From positions 1 through 64,000 of the forward strand of contig CAJTTO010000001.1 in assembly GCA_910579275.1 (NCBI GenBank): a stretch of 64,000 nt of DNA. The letters run 5' to 3'. Under the pieces are notes generated by a model that saw only the letters and a program-made list of their open reading frames with translations, was not told the DNA's origin and made no database searches. Below are positions 35,812 through 45,787 of the stretch, one piece after another. Each line of letters starts with the position of its first letter. Position 1 is the first letter of the stretch. Made by a program: the position numbers and the translations under genes. This stretch comes from an uncultured Lachnospiraceae bacterium (GTDB lineage Bacteria > Bacillota > Clostridia > Lachnospirales > Lachnospiraceae).

Positions 35812-37017
35812 ATGAAAAAAATTTATCGTAACAAAAAGGCTATGGCGGCAGTTCTTGCGGCGGCAGTGACAGTGAGCACACTGCTTTCCGGCTGTGGGGA
35901 ACGGACAAATGAGGAGCTTATCGTGCGGAATGAAACGCCGTCGGCGCCTTCGGGCTGCGTGGAGGGATGCACTTGTACGGGATGTATCTGCTGCGGCACC
36001 GCCGGTTCGGCAGACAACGTGCTGGCGTCATTACCGGAAACGGAAACAGCGGAGGAAACCGTGCCGTCATCGACGCAGGAGGAGAGCAGTACACCTGAGA
36101 CCGAACAGGAATCACAGACAGAAAGCACGGAGGAGAGCGCACAGGAACAGACGACGACACAGGAGGAACCGGATACGTCCGGGCTGAGTGAGATAGAACA
36201 GCTTTCGGAAGGGGAGATCGCGGCGCGGAAGGAACAGCAGGCGAACTTTGAGGAAGCGCGGGCAACACTGTACGGACTTAAGAATTCAAAGGATAAGACA
36301 TCAAAAATTAACCAGATGGACAGACAGATTCTGGCGAACAATGCCTATGATTTCAGCAAGAAAAATATTGTGTTTATCGGTGACAGCATCACGGAGGGAA
36401 TTACCAGCGCGGTGGATACGAACGGCAACCGCATCAGTTATGTTACATATGCTGATTCCTACCTTCATTTTCAACGTGTACTCAATCACGGAATGGGCGG
36501 CAGAATGTTTTCCGTGTATGCGGATGAAAGTCTGTCACTGGCATTAAACTTTGGCAATGTAACCAATGTGGATTCCGATATCATAGTGGTGTTTGCAGGA
36601 GTGAATGATTACCTGAGTACGCCGGCAAATAAGCGTTTTGGCGATATCAATGATAAGCTTAGCACGGCAGGCTACTGCGGGTCTGTGCGTTATTTCATGA
36701 AACAGCTGAAGGAATACTACAGCGATAACGAAATCTTTTTTGTCACAATGTACAATACAAACAAAAAGGTGGAGTGCACTTACTCTGATGTGAAAGGGCA
36801 GCCGACGCTGAACGACTATATGGATGTTCAGAGAAAGCTTGCCAAGGAATATGGTTTCCACGTCATAGAACTGTACAATATCGGTTTTATGGACTGTACG
36901 GATAAGGAGTCGGCCGACTTTTACCTAAGAGACGGGCTTCATCCGAAGGATAACGGAAATATTGTGCTGGGTGAGCACATTGCGGCGGAGCTGTCCCTCT
37001 ATTTTGGACAGAAGTAA
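35812..37017 (+). CDS. SGNH/GDSL-hydrolase lipoprotein with Cys-rich neck
   Basis: Signal peptide and lipobox LLSGC (Cys 28). Residues 49-61 carry six cysteines in the pattern C-x3-C-x-C-x2-C-x-C-C, then a Glu/Ser/Thr-rich linker to about residue 130. The hydrolase domain shows FIGDSITEG (block I, nucleophile Ser), GGRMFSVYAD, FAGVNDYL (block III, Asn) and DGLHPKDNG (block V, Asp and His). Such enzymes deacylate or transfer acyl groups on surface glycans; a position behind a deacetylase supports glycan acyl editing outside. The ATG at 35812 directly follows the ChbG stop. Confidence 0.88.
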   Translation: MKKIYRNKKAMAAVLAAAVTVSTLLSGCGERTNEELIVRNETPSAPSGCVEGCTCTGCICCGTAGSADNVLASLPETETAEETVPSSTQEESSTPETEQESQTESTEESAQEQTTTQEEPDTSGLSEIEQLSEGEIAARKEQQANFEEARATLYGLKNSKDKTSKINQMDRQILANNAYDFSKKNIVFIGDSITEGITSAVDTNGNRISYVTYADSYLHFQRVLNHGMGGRMFSVYADESLSLALNFGNVTNVDSDIIVVFAGVNDYLSTPANKRFGDINDKLSTAGYCGSVRYFMKQLKEYYSDNEIFFVTMYNTNKKVECTYSDVKGQPTLNDYMDVQRKLAKEYGFHVIELYNIGFMDCTDKESADFYLRDGLHPKDNGNIVLGEHIAAELSLYFGQK

Positions 37018-37114
37018 GGAACTTCCTACAGCTCCTAAAGAACCAAAGCGCGCATTGAAGCGAAAAAAATGGGAATACTTACAGAGAAAAACTTGAGAAT
37101 GGGAGAAACATCAG

Positions 37115-38158
37115 GTGGAGATTATTAGATGGACAATCCTGCTGGTGCTGGTTCTGCCGGTGCCGTTTGTTCTAGGGTTCATACCTGTGAAGCATATGAA
37201 TAGCTTGCAAAAAACACCCGCGATGACTTATGTCTGCGGGTGGTTTGTGAGCTTTTTTATATTTGAGCTTGTGGCAGTGCCTTTGATTTTGCTGGAAAAA
37301 AGTTTTACGCTGCTGGTGGTATTGTATACGGCAGCTGTCAGTATACTGGTGCCCGTGTCATTGTGGCAGGGGAGAGTCGTATGGAAGGCATATCTGGAAA
37401 ATATAAAGGGAATCAGGGAGCTTCCTGCAATCGTGAAAATTGGCTGGGGCATTTTTTTCCTGCTGGTGATTTTTCAGATGGCATACGCAGTGATGTACGA
37501 GTATTATGACGGGGATGATGCCTACTATATTGCGACAGCGGTGATTACCTGTGATTTTGATTCCATGTACCTTCGGGATGCCTACACAGGTTACCTTTAT
37601 CCGCTGGACATAAGACACGCTTTTTCCCCGACGCCGGTTTATCAGGCATGGCTGTCGCGGCTTAGCGGAATCGCTCCGGCTGTCGTGGCGCACACTGTGC
37701 TGGGACCGGTCTGGCTGATGTTTATGTACTGCATTTACGGACAGATTGGAGACCGCCTGCTGTGGAATAGAAAGACCTACCGTCCGGTCTTCATGATCTT
37801 GACCGCGGTCTGGCTGATGTACGGCAACATATCGCTGTACACTTCCGAGACGTTTGCGATGACAAGGACTTGGCAGGGAAAGGGGATGATGGCGGGCATG
37901 GTCATCCCTGCACTGTTTCTTTGCCTGATTTATCTGGCGCAGGAAACCGTCAGTCAGGGAGTGTGGATGTTATTTATCTGTGTCTGCCTGTCTGCCGTGC
38001 TTGCCACAAGCGTCTCGTTTATGATTGTGCCGACAGTTACCGCGGCGGCGGCAGTACTAATCGGCATCAAAAAAAGAAGCCTACGTTTTGCGGCAGAATT
38101 GTTTTTGTGCTGTATGCCATGTCTGCTGCTTGGGGTGTGTTATATGATGTTGAAATAA
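37115..38158 (+). CDS. DUF6077-like membrane protein, N-terminal part
   Basis: A 347-residue protein with about eight membrane helices. The loop YEYYDGDDAYYIATAVITCD followed by HAFSPTPVYQAWLSRLSGIA resembles DUF6077/GT-C proteins, with the Asp-Asp pair as probable outer-loop acidic site. It starts at GTG 37115 (GGGAGA eight bases before). It ends abruptly in a hydrophobic helix (CMPCLLLGVCYMMLK), and the next gene, 26 bases on in another frame, begins with more helices and a soluble tail. The two may be halves of one GT-C protein. Confidence 0.7.
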   Translation: MEIIRWTILLVLVLPVPFVLGFIPVKHMNSLQKTPAMTYVCGWFVSFFIFELVAVPLILLEKSFTLLVVLYTAAVSILVPVSLWQGRVVWKAYLENIKGIRELPAIVKIGWGIFFLLVIFQMAYAVMYEYYDGDDAYYIATAVITCDFDSMYLRDAYTGYLYPLDIRHAFSPTPVYQAWLSRLSGIAPAVVAHTVLGPVWLMFMYCIYGQIGDRLLWNRKTYRPVFMILTAVWLMYGNISLYTSETFAMTRTWQGKGMMAGMVIPALFLCLIYLAQETVSQGVWMLFICVCLSAVLATSVSFMIVPTVTAAAAVLIGIKKRSLRFAAELFLCCMPCLLLGVCYMMLK

Positions 38159-38183
38159 AGGAATCGGAAAGGGGCGAAGAAAT

Positions 38184-39038
38184 GTGACGGCTGTTATGAA
38201 AACGATAATCGAGGATATTATCTTATATAATAACAAGAGTTTTTTAATGCCTCTTTTTTTGATTGCATTGCTGTTTTTGTGGGTTACGGAGACGGATCGG
38301 AAGGTGCGCGTCGTGCTGCTGTATCTGGTGGCGGCGATTGCGGTAATCTTTTTGTGCCCCTTATATGCATGGGTAGGAACGCGGATTGACGAGGAGATTT
38401 ATTACCGCGTGTTCTGGACGCTGCCGATTGGCATTCTCGTATGCTACAGTGCGGTGAGACTGATGATGCGTTTCCGGCATGCTGTTTCAAGGGCGCTTGT
38501 TTTTTTTCTGACGCTTCTGGTGATTGGCATTAACGGCGATTTGGTATACACGAATTCGTTTCATATCAAGTCCGTCAACGCATACCATATACCGCAGCAG
38601 GTCATCCATGTTGCGGATGCCATAAGGCAGGAAAATTATAAGCCGGTGGCGGTGCTTCCGGCAGAGCTTTTACCGTTCCTGCGGCAGTATACGGCGGAAA
38701 TTTACACGCCTTACGGCAGAAACATTCTGGAACCGGCGTGGACGTTCCACAATGAGCTGTATGATGCGATGGAGGGGGACGGCGCGGTGTATGATGTGGC
38801 AGAGGTGGCAAGATGCGCCAGAGAGGAGCGGTGTGCCTTTGTGGTTCTGTCCTGTGCAAAGCAGATGAAAGGAAGCATGGAGGAGGAAGGATATTTCCTG
38901 TTCCGTTTTGTGGAGGGATATTTTATTTATATGGATTATAATTACTTCTGGGTGTACAAGGAGCAGGGACTTCTGGATCAGGATTTGATAGATGCCGGGG
39001 ACGGGCGCATGAACACACCGACAGAACACGGAAACTAA
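38184..39038 (+). CDS. Membrane protein, probable C-terminal partner of the DUF6077-like protein
   Basis: About four hydrophobic segments (NNKSFLMPLFLIALLFLWVT; VVLLYLVAAIAVIFLCPLYA; FWTLPIGILVCYSAVRLMM; RALVFFLTLLVIGINGDLVY) are followed by a 140-residue outer domain (VIHVADAIRQENYKPVAVLP, YTPYGRNILEPAWTFHNELY). It starts at GTG 38184 or ATG 38196. Taken with the preceding gene it gives the usual GT-C plan of many helices plus a C-terminal outer domain. Alone I would not assign a family. Confidence 0.6.
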   Translation: MTAVMKTIIEDIILYNNKSFLMPLFLIALLFLWVTETDRKVRVVLLYLVAAIAVIFLCPLYAWVGTRIDEEIYYRVFWTLPIGILVCYSAVRLMMRFRHAVSRALVFFLTLLVIGINGDLVYTNSFHIKSVNAYHIPQQVIHVADAIRQENYKPVAVLPAELLPFLRQYTAEIYTPYGRNILEPAWTFHNELYDAMEGDGAVYDVAEVARCAREERCAFVVLSCAKQMKGSMEEEGYFLFRFVEGYFIYMDYNYFWVYKEQGLLDQDLIDAGDGRMNTPTEHGN

Positions 39039-39083
39039 ATTTGTACAGAAGCCCAAATTTGCGGGTATTGGAGGCTTTGGGAG

Positions 39084-39449
39084 ATGAAGGGGTTTGTTAA
39101 GATAAAGAATGTGGCTCTGCTGCAGGGCGTCATTGTGATATATACAATTTCAAGTGTGATGTCCAAGGAAGCATCCGCGGCAGACGGTAATCTGCGCAGA
39201 TTTTTATTTTTCTTTGGAATGGAGTTTGTACTGCTTGGCGTTTATGCCATTTTGTGGCAGCAGATGATAAAACGCTTTGCGCTGTCGGTTGCGTATGCGA
39301 ACCGCTCGATGGCTGTCGTGTGGTCGATGGTCTGGGCGGTGGTGTTTTTCCATGACACGATTACGCCGCAAAATATTGTCGGGGTGCTGCTTGTCGTGGC
39401 AGGAACAGTCATTATAAACACGGATAAGGAGGAACAGGCGGGTGATTAG
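39084..39449 (+). CDS. Small DMT/EamA-like membrane subunit 1
   Basis: A 121-residue protein with four membrane helices. NVALLQGVIVIYTISSVMSK, FFGMEFVLLGVYAILWQQMI, VAYANRSMAVVWSMVWAVVF and NIVGVLLVVAGTVII are like one half of a drug/metabolite transporter. It overlaps a second such gene by eight bases. Paired four-helix DMT proteins such as ArnE/ArnF flip undecaprenyl-phosphate sugars, and this pair is next to membrane GT-like genes, so the same role is inferred. Confidence 0.78.
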   Translation: MKGFVKIKNVALLQGVIVIYTISSVMSKEASAADGNLRRFLFFFGMEFVLLGVYAILWQQMIKRFALSVAYANRSMAVVWSMVWAVVFFHDTITPQNIVGVLLVVAGTVIINTDKEEQAGD

Positions 39450-39780
39450 CAGATTTATGGTTTCCATGTTTTTGTCTGTGGCAGTCGCGTCCGTGTCACA
39501 GGTTCTCTTGAAAAAGAGCGCGCTCAAAGTTTATGACAATGTGATTAGGGAGTATCTGAATCCGTATGTCATCGGCGGATATGGCCTGCTGTTTTGCTCG
39601 ATGCTGCTGACGGTATATGCTTACAGCGGTATGGATTACAAAAACGGACCTGTGATTGAGTCGCTTGGAAATGTCTTTGTGCTGGTACTTGGCTACGTTG
39701 TATTTCGGGAGAGGATTTCTCTTAGGAAAATTTTGGGAATAGCATGCATTATGGCTGGGATTGTGATTTTTAACCTGTGA
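39442..39780 (+). CDS. Small DMT/EamA-like membrane subunit 2
   Basis: A 112-residue, four-helix protein (FMVSMFLSVAVASVSQVLLK, YGLLFCSMLLTVYAYSGMDY, GPVIESLGNVFVLVLGYVVF, KILGIACIMAGIVIFNL). PVIESLGNVFVLVLG is the strongly conserved SMR/EamA segment. It starts at GTG 39442, nine bases after AAGGAGG, inside the end of the upstream gene. It likely forms a heterodimer with it and moves a lipid-linked sugar, as ArnE/ArnF do; this is inferred from context. Confidence 0.8.
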   Translation: MISRFMVSMFLSVAVASVSQVLLKKSALKVYDNVIREYLNPYVIGGYGLLFCSMLLTVYAYSGMDYKNGPVIESLGNVFVLVLGYVVFRERISLRKILGIACIMAGIVIFNL

Positions 39781-39853
39781 AACGATTTGCAGCGGTTCAG
39801 GTGTCTGCATCCTGCAATGTCAAAATTTACATTTTGTCCAGCGTAAAAAAATG

Positions 39854-39882
39854 TTGAGGGATGAACGCGACTTTGCTATAAT
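39854..39882 (+). promoter_or_regulatory. Putative sigma-A promoter
   Basis: TTGAGG (39854-39859), 17-base spacer and TATAAT (39877-39882), about 80 bases before the Tyr-pentad/GH25 gene start. Confidence 0.62.
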
Positions 39883-39966
39883 TGTTACGGAAATGTTAAC
39901 AAAACGCAATTGTGCGGACTGCACAAACTGAGAGAGGGAGGTAACAGCCGGACGGCGTAGGTGAAA

Positions 39967-42900
39967 ATGAAGAAAAATAAGAATAAGACATTAGGATTCC
40001 ATAACACAGACAAAAGAAAAGCAGTGGATCGCACGGATTACTATACAGAAGATCTTTATGATGCGGACTTTGCGGAACAGGCAGAGATGACAGATGAACC
40101 GGACGAAGAGGACGCATACATTGTTGATTACATAGATGAAGACGGCAATGATATTTCAGAAGACGCGATGGAAGAATACGAGTTCGAAACATATGCGCCT
40201 GAAGAATATGAAGAAGCGGAGTACGAGACGGAGGAATATGATCCGGCGGAGTATGAAGAAGCGGAGTACGAGGCGGAGGAATATGATCCGGCGGAGTACG
40301 AGGCGGAGGAATACGATCTGGCGGAGTATGAAGAAGCGGAGTACGAGGCGGAAGGATACGAGCCAGAGGAGTATGAAGAAGCGGAGTATGAAGCAGAGGA
40401 ATACGAGCCAGAGGAGTATGAAGAAGCAGAATATGAGCCAGCGGAATATGATTCGGAGCCGTATATTCCGGAATTGTATGAGGTAGAGGAATACGAGCCG
40501 GAAACATACGCGTCCGAAGAAGATGAGCCGGAATCGTATGAAGAAACGGAGTACATGACCGAAGAATACGAGCCTGTAGGAGAGCAGACACAAGAATTGT
40601 ACAACACGAAAGAAATTCATATTGACACATATGAACCGGATGATTATGCGGAAGACACAGGCAGTTATTATGATGATGCGGATGAGACATACGATGGGGA
40701 AAATGAAGATTACTACGAGTCAGACGAATATTATGACGACGAATACTATGATGAGGATTCGTTTGATACCTCCTATGGTGCGTTTGACGATACGTATGAA
40801 AACGACATTGCTGTATTAGGGTCTGGAACGAATGAAGCGCCCGCGGATTTGACGCAAAAAATCAAGGGCTGGTTCAGACATATGACCGCTTTTGATGCAA
40901 TTCTTGCATCGACAGGCGTTGTGGTGGTTGTGGCAGCGCTTGTGATTTTGAGTATGTTTTTGCAGAAAGGGCAGATGGACAAACAGATAGCGGCAATTGT
41001 GCCCATGGGGAAAGAGCTTGAAAATATGGGGGCAGGCAGCGACGGGCTTCTTGCCATGTCCGACGCCGCGCTCTCGGGAAATTTTGCGAATGTAGAGGAA
41101 TCCTCCACGCTTGAAGTGGTGGACACCACGGAGTCCGGCAAGGTAAATGTCAGCTTCGTGTCCGTGGAAAAGGATTTAAAGATAACCTTTACGGATGTGC
41201 TCTCAGGAGAGCTGATTACAGGAACTGCCTTTGAGGTCACACTGACCAACGCCAAAGGAAAAAAACTGGTTTTGACGGATGAGGACATGGACGGTGTCAT
41301 TTATGCGCAGAATGTAAATGCAGGCGTATTTGACGCCATTGTGACATCGACGGACAAATATAAGTTCCCGACGGTCAGCCAGCAGGTTACCGTGAAGGAC
41401 AAGGTTGAATACGTGGTAATTAATGTGCAGGACGAGGTTAAGACAGAGAAGCAGGTAAACGTCTCACAGGAGGATACCCAGAAAAATGATGCGGCTGCCG
41501 AGGCGGAGGTGCTCAAGGACACTGTTGAATGGGTCGAGTCGACCAAGACACCCATCAGCGGCACGGAAAGCTATCTGCTCGTGGACAAAAATACAATTGC
41601 CGATCCGTCACAGGTGTCGAAAGCTGCGGCACGAATGCTTTTTGACGCACTCAATGTGTCTCTGGACAAGTCGGAAGCGACATTGAGCACAGGAGCGAGT
41701 GTGGACTTAAAGGGAACGGAATTTTCCGACTCAAAAGAGGGGGATGTCGAATATCAGTACACCACAGAGTGGAAAAGCTCCAATGACAGCGTCGCATCCG
41801 TAAGCGGCGGAAAAGTGACTGCCAAGGGGGAGGGAACAGCGACAATTACCTATACGGTGACGAGAAAAACGATCACAACCACTTACGAGCCGAAGGAGCC
41901 CGTCGAGGAGACGCTTGAGATATCTGTCGAGGAGTACGAAAGACTGTCTGACAAGGAAAAAGAACGCTGCACGCCGATTAAGGATGATGCAGGACAGACA
42001 ATCGCATACACGTACAAGAAAATTACGGAACCGGAAAAGAAGACGAGCGAGACAACAGATACCGCCAGCGCGGAGTGCGTGATTACGGTTGAGGCTGTAA
42101 AAATTTCGTCCGGCGCGCTTGAGCTTTCCAAGAGTGCGGACAGCTGCGCTGTCGGGGCGACGCTCACTGTAAAGCCGGCAAAGCTTGTCTATACAAAGCA
42201 GGACGGCAGCAAGGAGACCATCACAGAAAATTTTCCGGCGATAGCATGGGAGAGTGCGGACAAATCAATTGCAACGGTTGACGATAAGGGTGTCGTGACA
42301 GGCGTGAAAGCCGGAAAAGTGCACATTTCCGGAAAAATCAGCGGAATAAAGGGAGCGGACGGAAAAGAACTCGACATTCGATGCAGTGTGGAGGTTACGA
42401 TAACCGCCAACACAGATCTTGCGCTGACGCTTGACCGGACGAAAGACGTATACTTGGCGATAGGCGGCTCCACGACACTTGTCCCGACAGTGACGGGCTA
42501 TCAGTCGGACGCCGGAGTGACATGGGAGACATCGGACAAGAAAGTCGCGACTGTCAGTGAAAAGGGCGTTGTAACAGGTGTGGCTCCGGGAAGTGCCACA
42601 ATCACAGCCATAACGAAAGAGAAGAATGCACAGGGAAATCAGGTCAAGGCAGAGTGTATCGTGACGATAAATTCCAATGCATCCTCGGATACGACCACAA
42701 AGTTAAAGGACAAGAACGGAAACCAGATTTATATCAAAAACGCGGACGGCACTTACAGGGAAGCCGTTTATGCGGATTACTTCAGCAGCGCCGAGTTTTA
42801 TATCATAGCGCAGCCCCAGTACCGCTACACGGGCTGGCAGACAATAGACGGTAAGACTTATTACTATGACAAAAACGGCAATGTGGTGACCGGAACGCAG

Positions 42901-43560
42901 ATTATACAGGGTGTTACGTATAACTTTGGTTCGGACGGAGCCATTGCGACAACGACCAACGGTTCCACCTTTGGCATCGACGTCTCAAGGCATAATGGAA
43001 CGATCGACTGGAATGCCGTAAAGGCTTCCGGTGTTGACTATGTCATTATCCGCTGCGGCTACAGGGGGTCTGCGACCGGTGTGCTGATCGAGGATCAGAC
43101 GTTCCGGACGAATATCAAGGGCGCTACGGCGGCAGGGCTAAAGGTAGGCGTGTACGTGTTCTCACAGGCAGTCAATGAAGTGGAGGCAGTCAAGGAGGCA
43201 TCCCTTGCGGTGAGCCTTGTGAAAGGCTACAATCTTACATATCCGATTTTCATTGACACAGAGTCAAGCGGCGGAAGGGCGGACAAGATTGACAAGGCGA
43301 CGCGCACGGCGGTTGTCAATGCGTTCTGCCAGACAGTGGCAAGCGCCGGATATATGCCGGGAATTTATGCATCAAAAACATGGTTCGAGGACAAACTGAA
43401 TATGGGTGCGGTGAACGGCAGCTACAAAATATGGCTTGCACAGTATTCGGCAGCGCCGACATACAAGGGAAGATATGATATGTGGCAGTATTCGAGCAAG
43501 GGAACAATCAGTGGAATCAACACAAAGGTTGACCTGAATTACAGCTATTTGAAATATTAA
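39967..43560 (+). CDS. Tyr-pentad repeat / Big_2 / GH25 membrane protein
   Basis: A 1197-residue type II membrane protein. From the GTG frame at 39961, residues 73-203 have Tyr at every fifth position (26 of 27), set in Glu/Asp/Ala/Pro; more acidic Tyr-rich sequence follows to about 280. A single helix (about 310-334, ILASTGVVVVVAALVILSMF) comes next, so the repeat should face the cytoplasm. Outside are a beta domain (about 380-490), at least three Big_2 domains (ESADKSIATVDDKGVVTGVK; ETSDKKVATVSEKGVVTGVA), a wall-binding-type repeat (GWQTIDGKTYYYDKNGNVVT) and a GH25 lysozyme domain with FGIDVSRHNGTIDWNAV and YPIFIDTES. AGGTGA precedes ATG 39967; GTG 39961 is possible. It likely cuts or grips peptidoglycan. 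Confidence 0.88.
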   Translation: MKKNKNKTLGFHNTDKRKAVDRTDYYTEDLYDADFAEQAEMTDEPDEEDAYIVDYIDEDGNDISEDAMEEYEFETYAPEEYEEAEYETEEYDPAEYEEAEYEAEEYDPAEYEAEEYDLAEYEEAEYEAEGYEPEEYEEAEYEAEEYEPEEYEEAEYEPAEYDSEPYIPELYEVEEYEPETYASEEDEPESYEETEYMTEEYEPVGEQTQELYNTKEIHIDTYEPDDYAEDTGSYYDDADETYDGENEDYYESDEYYDDEYYDEDSFDTSYGAFDDTYENDIAVLGSGTNEAPADLTQKIKGWFRHMTAFDAILASTGVVVVVAALVILSMFLQKGQMDKQIAAIVPMGKELENMGAGSDGLLAMSDAALSGNFANVEESSTLEVVDTTESGKVNVSFVSVEKDLKITFTDVLSGELITGTAFEVTLTNAKGKKLVLTDEDMDGVIYAQNVNAGVFDAIVTSTDKYKFPTVSQQVTVKDKVEYVVINVQDEVKTEKQVNVSQEDTQKNDAAAEAEVLKDTVEWVESTKTPISGTESYLLVDKNTIADPSQVSKAAARMLFDALNVSLDKSEATLSTGASVDLKGTEFSDSKEGDVEYQYTTEWKSSNDSVASVSGGKVTAKGEGTATITYTVTRKTITTTYEPKEPVEETLEISVEEYERLSDKEKERCTPIKDDAGQTIAYTYKKITEPEKKTSETTDTASAECVITVEAVKISSGALELSKSADSCAVGATLTVKPAKLVYTKQDGSKETITENFPAIAWESADKSIATVDDKGVVTGVKAGKVHISGKISGIKGADGKELDIRCSVEVTITANTDLALTLDRTKDVYLAIGGSTTLVPTVTGYQSDAGVTWETSDKKVATVSEKGVVTGVAPGSATITAITKEKNAQGNQVKAECIVTINSNASSDTTTKLKDKNGNQIYIKNADGTYREAVYADYFSSAEFYIIAQPQYRYTGWQTIDGKTYYYDKNGNVVTGTQIIQGVTYNFGSDGAIATTTNGSTFGIDVSRHNGTIDWNAVKASGVDYVIIRCGYRGSATGVLIEDQTFRTNIKGATAAGLKVGVYVFSQAVNEVEAVKEASLAVSLVKGYNLTYPIFIDTESSGGRADKIDKATRTAVVNAFCQTVASAGYMPGIYASKTWFEDKLNMGAVNGSYKIWLAQYSAAPTYKGRYDMWQYSSKGTISGINTKVDLNYSYLKY
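40201..40575 (+). repeat. 15-bp-period tandem coding repeat (Tyr pentads)
   Basis: The DNA repeats in 15-base units such as GAGTATGAAGAAGCG and GAGTACGAGGCGGAG, each giving E-Y-E-x-x. The unit is a multiple of three, so copy-number changes would lengthen or shorten the domain in frame. Confidence 0.85.
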
Positions 43561-43573
43561 AGGAACATTGGTG

Positions 43574-43609
43574 TTGCATAATTCTGGATTTTAGGATAAA
43601 ATTATGCAA
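43574..43609. repeat. 10-bp inverted repeat before rmlB
   Basis: TTGCATAATT (43574-43583) and AATTATGCAA (43600-43609) are perfect reverse complements with a 16-base gap, between the GH25 gene and rmlB. It lacks a following T tract. It could be an operator or a weak terminator. Confidence 0.45.
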
Positions 43610-43680
43610 GAAAGTGTAAAAAATTTAACAACAATTTGTACTTGGGGTTAATATAAGAATCAATATGGAGGTACTCTTGC

Positions 43681-44757
43681 ATGAGAACTTATTTGGTAAC
43701 CGGAGGCGCAGGGTTTATCGGGTCAAACTATATTCTTTATATGTTTCAGAAATATGATAATGAGATAAGGATTATCAATGTGGACGCGCTGACCTACGCC
43801 GGAAATCTCGAAAACCTGAAGGACGTGGAGGACAGGGAAAATTATACATTTGTAAAGGCAGATATCACGGATAAGGATGCAATCTCCAAAATTTTTGCGG
43901 AGAATGACATCGACAGGGTTGTGCATTTTGCGGCAGAGAGCCATGTGGACAGGAGTATTAGGAACCCGGAGGTTTTTGTGCAGACAAACGTACTCGGAAC
44001 AGCGGTTATGTTAAACTGCGCCAAGGCGGCATGGGAGCTTGCGGACGGCAGTTTCCGCGAGGGAAAGAAATTCCTTCATGTGTCGACGGACGAGGTGTAT
44101 GGTTCCCTTGAGGAGGACGGCGGGTATTTCTATGAGACGACCCCGTATGCTCCGCACAGCCCCTATTCTGCGAGCAAGGCATCTTCGGACATGCTTGTGA
44201 AGGCATATATGGACACCTACCATTTTCCGGCAAACATTACAAACTGCTCCAACAATTACGGACCGTACCAGTTTCCGGAGAAGCTCATCCCGTTGATTAT
44301 CAACAATGCCTTACAGGGCAAAAAGCTGCCTGTCTACGGCGATGGCAAGAATGTACGCGACTGGCTTTATGTTGCGGATCATGCGAAGGCGATTGACATG
44401 GTGCAGGAAAAGGGCAGGCTTTTTGAAACTTACAATGTAGGCGGGCATAATGAAAAGCAGAATATTGAGATTATCAATATCATTATTGAAACACTTCAGG
44501 AGCAGCTTGCGGATGATGATCCGAGAAAGAAACTTGTCTCAAAGGATCTTATCACGTATGTCGAGGACAGGAAAGGCCACGACAGGCGCTATGCGATTGC
44601 ACCTGACAAAATTAAGGCTGAGATCGGCTGGGAGCCGGAGACGATGTTTAAGGACGGCATCCGGCGGACGATAAAATGGTATTTCGAGCATGAGGACTGG
44701 ATGAAGAATGTCACAAGCGGGGATTACCAGAAGTACTACGAAGAAATGTACAAATAA
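43681..44757 (+). CDS. rfbB: dTDP-glucose 4,6-dehydratase
   Basis: RmlB, second step of dTDP-rhamnose synthesis: dTDP-glucose to dTDP-4-keto-6-deoxyglucose, NAD-dependent, cytoplasmic. The 358-residue protein has TGGAGFIGSNYI (NAD loop), VHFAAESHVDRSI, VSTDEVYGSL (with the Thr-Asp-Glu catalytic triplet), HSPYSASKASSDML (Tyr-x3-Lys) and NCSNNYGPYQFPEKLIPL. GGAGG lies nine bases before the ATG. It is followed by rmlA, a GH25 protein and rmlC on the same strand. Confidence 0.97.
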   Translation: MRTYLVTGGAGFIGSNYILYMFQKYDNEIRIINVDALTYAGNLENLKDVEDRENYTFVKADITDKDAISKIFAENDIDRVVHFAAESHVDRSIRNPEVFVQTNVLGTAVMLNCAKAAWELADGSFREGKKFLHVSTDEVYGSLEEDGGYFYETTPYAPHSPYSASKASSDMLVKAYMDTYHFPANITNCSNNYGPYQFPEKLIPLIINNALQGKKLPVYGDGKNVRDWLYVADHAKAIDMVQEKGRLFETYNVGGHNEKQNIEIINIIIETLQEQLADDDPRKKLVSKDLITYVEDRKGHDRRYAIAPDKIKAEIGWEPETMFKDGIRRTIKWYFEHEDWMKNVTSGDYQKYYEEMYK

Positions 44758-44917
44758 GCATAGCATTTTTATCACAGGGAACGTCATTGCCGGAAGGGGT
44801 GGGGCGTTCCCCATTTGGCATGGTGCTGTCCTGAGCGGTCAGTCTTTTCGACTGTCGGTATAACCGGTGCATGCATCATTTGATTTTTAGTGAAACAGGA
44901 AGGGGAAGAGAGACGAA

Positions 44918-45776
<859 letters not shown>

Positions 45777-45787
<11 letters not shown>

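Noticed and set aside
40128..40607. Ser/Tyr-rich minus-strand open frame
   Set aside because: A mirror of the 15-base coding repeat; the period keeps several frames open.
44777..44811. GGGAACG/CGTTCCC as a terminator after rmlB
   Set aside because: The loop is 21 bases and no T tract follows; support is too weak.
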